Position numbers and translations under genes: made by a program
Source: Pseudoduganella dura
GTDB taxonomy: Bacteria; Pseudomonadota; Gammaproteobacteria; Burkholderiales; Burkholderiaceae_D
Reading direction: 5' to 3'
Length of the DNA stretch: 64,000 bases
Assembly (NCBI RefSeq): GCF_009727155.1
Contig: NZ_WNWM01000002.1
Coordinates: forward strand, 5,890,001-5,954,000
Notes under the pieces: generated by a model
What the model was told of the DNA's origin: nothing
Databases searched by the model: none
What the model saw: the letters and a program-made list of their open reading frames with translations, nothing else
In this document: positions 58,872 through 64,000 of the stretch, in pieces
Position numbering within the stretch: position 1 is the stretch's first letter
Layout: each line of letters begins with the position of its first letter

Positions 58872-60065
58872 ATGGGAAATTTCATCTCATCGGTTGCGGA
58901 CCGCGCAACCATCGTCGCCTCTCCACGCCTGTGGCTGGAGGGTGCGGCAATACAGCAACTCATCAAGACATCGCAACTGCCGGGCATGATCCGGGCCGTC
59001 GGCATGCCGGATCTCCATCCCGGCCGCGGCTATCCGGTCGGTGCCACGTTCTTCAGCGCCGGGCGTTTTTATCCGGCACTGGTCGGCAGCGATATCGGTT
59101 GCGGCGTGTCGGTCTGGAGCACCGACCTGCCGGCGGCCAAGTACAAGCTCGACAAGCTGGACCGGCTGATCGGCAATCTCGACGGCCCGATGGCGGACGC
59201 TGAACTGGACAGGATCGCCGACGCGTTTCCCGCCCTGGCGGCCCGACTGGAAGCGGTGCGGGCATGCCTGGCCGCCGCCGGACTGGACGCGAAGCACATG
59301 CGCTCGGCCGGCACCATCGGCCGCGGCAATCACTTCGCGGAAATCCAGCGTGTCGAGAGCGTGGTGGACGGGGCAGGGCCGCCGGCCGCGCTGGTCGACC
59401 CGAAACGCCTGAACCTCGTGGTGCACAGCGGCTCGCGCGGGCTGGGGGAGAGCATCCTGCGCGAACATGTCGATGCGTTCGGACACGGCGGCCTGATCGA
59501 CGGGAGCGACGAGTCCACCGCGTACCTGGCGCGCCACGAGGCCGCGGTGGCCTTCGCCGAAGTCAACCGCTGGCTGATCGCCGCGAGGATCTGCGTGCGG
59601 CTCGGGGCGGAAGCGGAGCGCCGGATCGACGTCAACCACAACACCGTCACGCAGGAGTGCTTCGATGGCATGCGCGGCTGGATCCACCGGAAAGGCGCGA
59701 CCCCGATGGCCGGCGAAGCGATCCTGATACCCGGCTCGCGCGATGCGCTGAGTTATCTCGTCGCGCCGGTCGCCGGCGCGGCGGAGTCGAGCCTGGGCTC
59801 GCTCGCCCACGGCGCCGGCAGGAAGTGGCAGCGGTCCGATTGCAGGGGGCGCCTCGAAAAAACGGGCGTGCTGAAAGAACCCGGCAAAGGTGCCCTGGGC
59901 AGCCGGGTCATCTGCGACGACCGCAACCTGGTGTTCGAGGAAGCGGGCGCGGCCTACAAGCCGATCGACACGGTCATCGACAGCCTGGTCGGCGCGGGGC
60001 TGGTCCGGGTCATGGCGCAGTTTCGGCCGGTACTGACGTACAAGACGCGCGGGGAGTGCTGCTGA
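58872..60065 (+). CDS. rtcB: RtcB-family RNA ligase, PrfH-associated (RtcB2)
   Basis: A 397-residue GTP/Mn-dependent RNA ligase joining 2',3'-cyclic phosphate or 3'-phosphate ends to 5'-OH. Metal and catalytic blocks are present: GSDIGCGVSVW (Cys/Asp ligands), IGRGNHFAE, VVHSGSRGLG and DVNHNTV; the guanylylated His is in SLAHGAGRKWQRSD. Shorter than classical RtcB (about 408-480), as in the RtcB2 subgroup. ATG 58872 follows a purine-rich stretch. Its stop shares a base with the prfH start (TGATG), so they are coupled. RtcB2-PrfH pairs are reported to repair and rescue ribosomes cut in the 16S decoding centre. Confidence 0.93.
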   Translation: MGNFISSVADRATIVASPRLWLEGAAIQQLIKTSQLPGMIRAVGMPDLHPGRGYPVGATFFSAGRFYPALVGSDIGCGVSVWSTDLPAAKYKLDKLDRLIGNLDGPMADAELDRIADAFPALAARLEAVRACLAAAGLDAKHMRSAGTIGRGNHFAEIQRVESVVDGAGPPAALVDPKRLNLVVHSGSRGLGESILREHVDAFGHGGLIDGSDESTAYLARHEAAVAFAEVNRWLIAARICVRLGAEAERRIDVNHNTVTQECFDGMRGWIHRKGATPMAGEAILIPGSRDALSYLVAPVAGAAESSLGSLAHGAGRKWQRSDCRGRLEKTGVLKEPGKGALGSRVICDDRNLVFEEAGAAYKPIDTVIDSLVGAGLVRVMAQFRPVLTYKTRGECC

Positions 60066-60769
60066 TGACGATCCTTCTTCAGATCTCCGCCAATACCGGG
60101 CCGGACGAATGCTGCCTCGGCGTCGTCAAGATGCTGGCGCATGTCGACGCGGCGGCGGCGCGGGCCGGCCTGGCGCTGCATGTCGTCGAGGAAGTGCCGG
60201 CCGGGCGGCGCGGCACGCTGCGATCGGTATTGCTTTGCGTCGAAGGCGACGGCGAATCGCGCCGCCTATTCGCCGAACGCCAGGCCGGCACCGTGCTGTG
60301 GCGTTGCCCCAGCCCGTATCGCCCCCGTCACCCGCGCAGGAACTGGTTTCTCGATGTCGCCGTGTTCGCACCGCCCGAACGGGAATTCGAGCGGGAAGTC
60401 GTGTTCGAGACGATGCGTTCGTCGGGCCCCGGCGGGCAGCATGTGAACAGGACGGAGACCGCCGTGCGGGCCACGCACGTGGCCACCGGGCTGTCGGTCA
60501 AGGTGGAGGGATCGCGCAGCCAGGTGGCGAACAAGGCCGCGGCGCTGGCGCTGCTCGATGCGAAGCTGCAGGCCCATGTCGACGGCGGCATGGCCCGCGA
60601 CAAGGCCGCGCGCCGGGCGCGGCATGCCGCGCGGCCGGGCGGGGCGGTGGTACGGCGCTTTATCGGCCCGGCATTCAGTGGGCCGGAATTCAGCGAACCG
60701 GGATTGAGTGAGGTGTGGCCTGCTAATAAAGTTGGCCACAAGCTAACAAAGTCCGCCACAAAACAATAA
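60065..60769 (+). CDS. prfH: Peptide chain release factor H, C-terminus altered by a transposon
   Basis: A 234-residue class I release-factor-like protein with the catalytic GGQ (residues 123-125, SSGPGGQHVNRTETAV) and the RF-H layout without a codon-recognition domain. It acts with RtcB2 to release stalled peptides from damaged ribosomes. The last residues, VWPANKVGHKLTKSATKQ, are encoded by the left end of the inserted element at 60714. Removing the element and one TGAGG copy gives ...GLSEA followed by TGA, a 217-residue protein. The catalytic part is intact, so function is probably retained. Confidence 0.92.
   Translation: MTILLQISANTGPDECCLGVVKMLAHVDAAAARAGLALHVVEEVPAGRRGTLRSVLLCVEGDGESRRLFAERQAGTVLWRCPSPYRPRHPRRNWFLDVAVFAPPEREFEREVVFETMRSSGPGGQHVNRTETAVRATHVATGLSVKVEGSRSQVANKAAALALLDAKLQAHVDGGMARDKAARRARHAARPGGAVVRRFIGPAFSGPEFSEPGLSEVWPANKVGHKLTKSATKQ
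60709..60713. repeat. Left target-site duplication TGAGG
   Basis: TGAGG directly before the element end; the identical pentamer lies at 63551-63555. Five-base duplications are produced by Tn7- and Tn5053-type transposases. Confidence 0.9.
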
Positions 60770-60780
60770 AGTTCGCCACA
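60721..60780. repeat. Left-end TnsB-like binding repeats, three 20-bp units
   Basis: TGCTAATAAAGTTGGCCACA (60721), AGCTAACAAAGTCCGCCACA (60741) and AAACAATAAAGTTCGCCACA (60761) follow one another without gap. They match the AATAAAG-containing transposase sites of Tn7 in general form. Confidence 0.85.
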
Positions 60781-60934
60781 ACGGCCGCCGGTACCTAGGG
60801 TGCCAGGCCTGGGGTCGTGCGCCCATCGTCTTGTCCTGTCAGCACCAAGCTTGTAGGCTGAGCCATACCTACCGGCTGCTTTAGCCTAGAAGCGGTCTTA
60901 ACTACCCACGAGTGGGGCATATTGCTTGAAGGTA

Positions 60935-61411
60935 ATGGAACGTATTGCGACTTTGGAAAATTTAGAAAAGTTCCTTGAGGTGGACTTGGGACGGTATGAA
61001 CCGAAACCAAGGATTAACCATTCTAGCATCCGCATATCTCAAGCATGCGGTAATATTGCCCGGTCCATTAAAAGTGGTGACAGAGACGCAGCAAAAGTTG
61101 GATATAAAATAATCGTGAGGGACCCGCACCTTCCTTTCGGGAAGCTTATAAAAAGTGGAATTGCGCGCGCATTGAAGCAACGTGTCAATCTGATGTCTCC
61201 GATGGAAAAAGCCGGATTTGTTGAGAAAACTTCAAGTCTTCTGAATCTCCCGTTCTGCCCACGCGAGACTGAGGACTACTGCAAGGTGGTAAGGAAGCTT
61301 GGATCGGCGGCCATGCAACTCGTTATAGAAAATACGCACGCAAGAAATGAAAAATCCATTCGACTTTTGACATATCTGATTCAATCAAATACATTGCGGG
61401 AAGACCTGTAA
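60935..61411 (+). CDS. Cargo protein of unknown function
   Basis: A 158-residue soluble, mostly helical protein, not recognised. It is basic in the middle (GKLIKSGIARALKQRVN) and begins MERIATLENLEKFLEVDLGRYEPKP. ATG 60935 is preferred to an in-frame TTG at 60926; AAGG lies only two bases before it, so the ribosome site is weak. AT-rich codon use differs sharply from the chromosome. First gene inside the transposon. The 150 bp before it hold only the element's left end and no clear gene. Confidence 0.65.
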   Translation: MERIATLENLEKFLEVDLGRYEPKPRINHSSIRISQACGNIARSIKSGDRDAAKVGYKIIVRDPHLPFGKLIKSGIARALKQRVNLMSPMEKAGFVEKTSSLLNLPFCPRETEDYCKVVRKLGSAAMQLVIENTHARNEKSIRLLTYLIQSNTLREDL

Positions 61412-61655
61412 TTTTGGAAGTAAGGTCCGCTTTTACAAGACGTGAAGGTCTGTCCTTAATCGTTATGAAATGTGATTCAATGGTAGCTCGCGACGAGCTG
61501 CGCACGAATTGTCCTGGAGCGGCTGTGGACGTAGGATCAGACCAGAGTCCGCTTGCAGGCGCTTCTGAGCCTAATGTCCACTTGGTTTCTATGCTCCAAC
61601 TTCCAAGCAGATTTCGCCCCAGGTCGCGCGAACCAGAATTTCGACTGATCATCAC

Positions 61656-62204
61656 ATGAACATCAAGCCATTCGCATCAATACGCAGTCTCTCATACCAC
61701 TTCAGCATGGCATGGCCGGCTGGAGCCGTGCGCACTGCGGCAATGGCGCTTCTTCTTGTCACGACAAGCGCATGGGCAACTGGCGATGCCCCGCTGCCCA
61801 CGCCCGCCAACGCACTGAAAGCGTCCAGAGCGGTCTTCGATCTGTGCATCCAGGCACAGGACTGCGACCGAAACGCGTGCGCGAGCAATGGCGGCCTGTC
61901 GTACTGTTACTACGAAGCTCAACTTCATTGGGATAAGAATCTTCATGCCGCCGAGCGGTCGCTCCGCGAACAGGGCGGATGGTGTGCGCGCCACTGGAGG
62001 AGCCTAGCAAAGGAGCATGCGGCTTTTCGCCGTCGTGCCATGGCGGCGAAGTCCCTCGCTGATGGCCCGTATGGTTCCGATCATGACCTTGGCTTGCTGC
62101 TGGCTCAACAGCAGTACGAACTTGCGTATCATTTGCTGAGCAATAGTGCGTGCAACAAGATTGCATCGGTTCCCAGAAATTCCACGATGAGTAGTCGCCG
62201 CTGA
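61656..62204 (+). CDS. Exported Cys-rich cargo protein, LprI/DUF1311-like
   Basis: A 182-residue protein with a signal peptide (VRTAAMALLLVTTSAWAT). The mature region has six or so Cys (CIQAQDCDRNACASNGGLSYC; WCARHW; SNSACNK) and the helical pattern SLAKEHAAFRRRAMAAKS ... LLLAQQQYELAYHLL, which resembles the LprI lysozyme-inhibitor/DUF1311 repeat. That likeness is tentative. It is higher in GC than the neighbouring cargo. The 244 bp before it (61412-61655) contain short overlapping frames on both strands that I could not judge real. Confidence 0.65.
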   Translation: MNIKPFASIRSLSYHFSMAWPAGAVRTAAMALLLVTTSAWATGDAPLPTPANALKASRAVFDLCIQAQDCDRNACASNGGLSYCYYEAQLHWDKNLHAAERSLREQGGWCARHWRSLAKEHAAFRRRAMAAKSLADGPYGSDHDLGLLLAQQQYELAYHLLSNSACNKIASVPRNSTMSSRR

Positions 62205-62275
62205 TCGCATAGAAGCGGTTGCATGCAGCAAAAATCCGACTTTTAACCTAAAAACCAAATTCTGAAGCTACCTTT

Positions 62276-62800
62276 ATGGCTCAAAAAATAGCTGTCTTTT
62301 TAATCACGGTACTGTTCGCGGCTGGAATCAGTCCGAACATGGCACATGCGGCGAGCAACCATGCCCATATGGCGGAATGTAGAGAATTGTTCCTTTCATC
62401 ATTTCCAATTGAAAAACTCGATGCTTTGCTCGGCACTAAACTGCAACTTCAAGTAGAACATTCACACAACAATTGTGTATTCAGCTTTGCTAGCGAAGGC
62501 GGCAACGAGAATGTGCTTTTAATAGATTTCTCTCCACGCGAGGAATCGATTGCTATTTACGAATGGAGCCGCAAGAATGTCACCCATCCACTTGTTGCAG
62601 CCGAGCACTTCCCGGGCGTGATCTACGGATTTTCTTATAAAAAATTTGGAATGAATGTTGTCGAAGTCCTGACGGCCGACTACGACTGGATTACCGTTTG
62701 CGTGTCGACCAAGAAACCGGAAGATGTGTCGTATCAGGTTGCAAAGCTTTCCATGGATTTTGTTCAGACGCCACAAATGAGGGCATGGGTTGTGCGGTAA
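62276..62800 (+). CDS. Exported cargo protein of unknown function
   Basis: A 174-residue protein with a clear signal peptide (IAVFLITVLFAAGISPNMAHA). The mature part is a mixed alpha/beta domain with three Cys (MAECRELF, NNCVFSF, WITVCVS) and no motif I recognise. It follows the LprI-like gene by 71 bp in the same direction; both being exported suggests an envelope function for the cargo. Confidence 0.65.
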   Translation: MAQKIAVFLITVLFAAGISPNMAHAASNHAHMAECRELFLSSFPIEKLDALLGTKLQLQVEHSHNNCVFSFASEGGNENVLLIDFSPREESIAIYEWSRKNVTHPLVAAEHFPGVIYGFSYKKFGMNVVEVLTADYDWITVCVSTKKPEDVSYQVAKLSMDFVQTPQMRAWVVR

Positions 62801-62955
62801 TAAAGGCGACGGACCATGCTTTTTCCAGCCAAGGGAAACCTCCCGTGAAAAGGTATCATGAACAACGATAAAATCGTCAAAATCCAAATCCAGGTCTTCA
62901 TGTACAAAACTACGGTTTACTGCTCAGGCGCGCTACCAGTACAGACATCCCATCC

Positions 62956-63342
62956 ATGATACGGCAGTCTGTGGTAGAAAATATCCTCTCGGAGCCGACG
63001 CATGTCACAAACCAAATGTACGAGGATTTTCTGGATGAGATGAGCTGTGGCTGGGTTGTAGAAATTGACGACAAGATCGTCGCTTTTTGCTATGCGGATA
63101 AAGCAAACGCTTTTATTTTGGCGCTCTTTGTGCGTCCGGGCTATGAAGGGAGAGGCTTTGGACAATCACTGCTCAAGCAATCAGTCGACTGGCTGTTCGG
63201 GATAGGTCATAAGTGTGCGTACCTCACTACCGGCCTCAATACCAGAGCAGATCGCTTTTATTCGGAACAAGGAAGGGTGCGTGCGCCCGTTAGCTCTATG
63301 GAAGTCGGATACTCGCTGACCAAGCCGCGAACAGTTGAGTAA
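62956..63342 (+). CDS. GNAT-family N-acetyltransferase (cargo)
   Basis: A 128-residue acetyltransferase. The acetyl-CoA-binding motif A is clear: ALFVRPGYEGRGFGQSLLKQSVDWL, with the Q/RxxGxG/A pattern as EGRGFG; a motif B-like TTGLNTRADRFYSEQGRVR follows. It is shorter than many GNATs (about 150), lacking part of the N-terminal strand; an upstream non-ATG start is possible. Last gene before the right end of the transposon. The acceptor is unknown. Confidence 0.8.
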   Translation: MIRQSVVENILSEPTHVTNQMYEDFLDEMSCGWVVEIDDKIVAFCYADKANAFILALFVRPGYEGRGFGQSLLKQSVDWLFGIGHKCAYLTTGLNTRADRFYSEQGRVRAPVSSMEVGYSLTKPRTVE

Positions 63343-63409
63343 GCTTTTAAAGCCAATGTCCGCAATGGGGCGGGAGCAGACTGTCGGGCAACGCACATGG
63401 CTAGCAGGC

Positions 63410-63548
63410 TGTGGCAAACTTTATTGTCGCAAACTGCCTATCTGGAACGGATTTTCGCGCAGTTGTGGCAAACATTGTTTGCGCCGACAACCTGCCTAAA
63501 TCGTCCTGCCTCGTAGAGGAACTTGTGGCAGGCTTTATTGTTCGACTA
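63410..63548. repeat. Right-end TnsB-like binding repeats, three spaced units
   Basis: Units in the inverse orientation to the left end: TGTGGCAAACTTTATTGTCG (63410), TTGTGGCAAACATTGTTTG (63463) and TTGTGGCAGGCTTTATTG (63523). The outermost unit reads out to the terminal ACA at 63548-63550. Confidence 0.8.
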
Positions 63549-63550
63549 CA

Positions 63551-63555
63551 TGAGG
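63551..63555. repeat. Right target-site duplication TGAGG
   Basis: Exact copy of the pentamer at 60709-60713, directly after the terminal ACA. The bases that follow (CTTGA) complete the original Ala codon and TGA stop of prfH. Confidence 0.9.
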
Positions 63556-63590
63556 CTTGAACCGGGCCTCTTCGAATGCTCCGCCCGCGT

Positions 63591-64000
63591 TCAGCGCACC
63601 AGGCAAGGCTTCTTGTTGTCGAACTGCCAGTTCGGCACCAGGAACTGCATCGCGGCGGCGTCGTCGCGCGCGCCCAGGCCCATGTTTTTGTAGGCCTGGT
63701 GCGCCTTGTCCAGTTCCGCCGGATCGAGCTCGATGCCCAGGCCCGGCTTTTGCGGAATGCGGATGAAGCCGCCTTCGATCTTCAGCGGGTCCTTCGTCAG
63801 GCGCTGGCCGTCCTGCCAGATCCAGTGCGTGTCGATCGCCGTCACCTTGCCCGGCGCGGCGGCGCCCACGTGCGTGAACATCGCCAGCGAGATGTCGAAG
63901 TGGTTGTTCGAATGCGAACCCCACGTGAGGCCGAACATCTGGCATAGCTGCGCCACGCGCACCGAACCCTGCATGGTCCAGAAGTGCGGGTCGGCCAGCG
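63591..64000 (-). CDS. gudD: Glucarate dehydratase, C-terminal part (runs off window)
   Basis: The last 135 or so residues of an enolase-superfamily dehydratase converting D-glucarate to 5-keto-4-deoxyglucarate. [25 protein letters not shown] contains the catalytic His region, followed by [37 protein letters not shown] and the terminal KPCLVR, closely following E. coli GudD. The gene continues past the right edge. It converges with prfH; without the transposon the two stop codons were about 30 bp apart. Confidence 0.92.
   Translation of the reverse strand, partial: LADPHFWTMQGSVRVAQLCQMFGLTWGSHSNNHFDISLAMFTHVGAAAPGKVTAIDTHWIWQDGQRLTKDPLKIEGGFIRIPQKPGLGIELDPAELDKAHQAYKNMGLGARDDAAAMQFLVPNWQFDNKKPCLVR

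Larger units (their letters stand above)
60714..63550. mobile_element. Non-autonomous Tn7-like (TnsB/TniA-class) transposon, 2837 bp
   Basis: The element begins TGTGGCCTGCTAATAAAG and, read inward from the other end, begins TGTAGTCGAACAATAAAG; the first 29 bases of the two ends agree at 20 positions. Each end carries three repeats with core ACAATAAAGTTNGCCACAA, in inverted orientation: tightly spaced on the left, spread over 140 bp on the right, the asymmetry known from Tn7 ends. A perfect TGAGG duplication flanks it. GC content is visibly lower than in the surroundings. No transposase, integrase or resolvase is inside, so it must move in trans. It carries four cargo genes. Class assignment follows from TGT/ACA ends, repeats and the 5-bp duplication. 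Confidence 0.88.

Noticed and set aside
60795..61010. 71-codon minus-strand frame inside the left end of the transposon
   Set aside because: No ribosome site seen, overlaps the start of a better gene, and no domain recognised.
61323..61659. Overlapping short frames on both strands between two cargo genes (minus 110 codons, plus 81 codons)
   Set aside because: Neither has a convincing start or composition, and I could not decide between them, so neither was listed as a gene.
60714..63550. Integron cassette array or prophage remnant as explanation of the low-GC block
   Set aside because: No attC-like sites, integrase or phage genes; the ends and 5-bp duplication fit a DDE transposon of the Tn7/Tn5053 type.

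Overview
The window reads as the chromosome of a high-GC beta-proteobacterium, most likely Oxalobacteraceae (Massilia/Telluria group). Evidence: uniformly high GC, a PEP-CTERM protein, beta-proteobacterial trimeric-type porins, a DctABD-type C4-dicarboxylate system, an ActP/YjcH acetate module, and many secreted polysaccharide-degrading enzymes (pectate lyase, pullulanase, GH3 glucosidase). The genus is inference. No rRNA, tRNA or CRISPR array was recognised. Intergenic spaces are short and genes lie on both strands.

Layout. 1-3.5 kb: end of a glycine-betaine ABC permease, its binding protein, a porin and a TetR regulator. 3.6-6.0 kb: membrane PQQ glucose dehydrogenase; a 42-bp perfect palindrome lies upstream of it. 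6.4-9.0 kb: MocR regulator divergent from a carboxymuconolactone-decarboxylase-like protein and an azoreductase. 9.3-14.4 kb: secreted pectate lyase, PEP-CTERM protein, two exported unknowns, a thioesterase. 14.6-25.1 kb: a divergent amide/ureide scavenging locus: GntR regulator, amidase, PuuE-like deacetylase and NTF2 protein on one side; on the other a branched-chain-type ABC importer whose permease and both ATPases are fused in one 862-residue protein, then HpxZ- and HpxW-like proteins. 25.2-30.4 kb: ActP/YjcH, LacI regulator, maltoporin. 30.9-36.6 kb: dctA-porin-dctB-dctD on the minus strand, with a sigma-54 promoter ahead of dctA.

36.9-44.1 kb: an operon of binding protein, SCO protein, cupredoxin-like protein, ABC permease and ATPase (a copper-linked importer by inference), then a MipA/OmpV protein, a formylglycine-generating enzyme with the copper-binding Cys pair, and a type I sulfatase that is its probable substrate. 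44.3-58 kb: CitMHS transporter, pullulanase, two cyclic-di-GMP proteins, a PhoD-like phosphatase, a GH3 glucosidase. 58.3-60.8 kb: NTF2 protein and the RtcB2-PrfH RNA-repair/ribosome-rescue pair. The right edge holds the 3' end of glucarate dehydratase (gudD).

The strongest discovery is at 60714-63550: a 2837-bp low-GC insertion with all the hallmarks of a non-autonomous Tn7-like (TnsB/TniA-class) transposon. It has 5'-TGT...ACA-3' ends, three roughly 20-bp repeats at each end in inverted orientation, and a perfect 5-bp target duplication (TGAGG). It carries no transposase but four small cargo genes. It inserted in the last codons of prfH; removing it together with one TGAGG copy restores an in-frame prfH stop.
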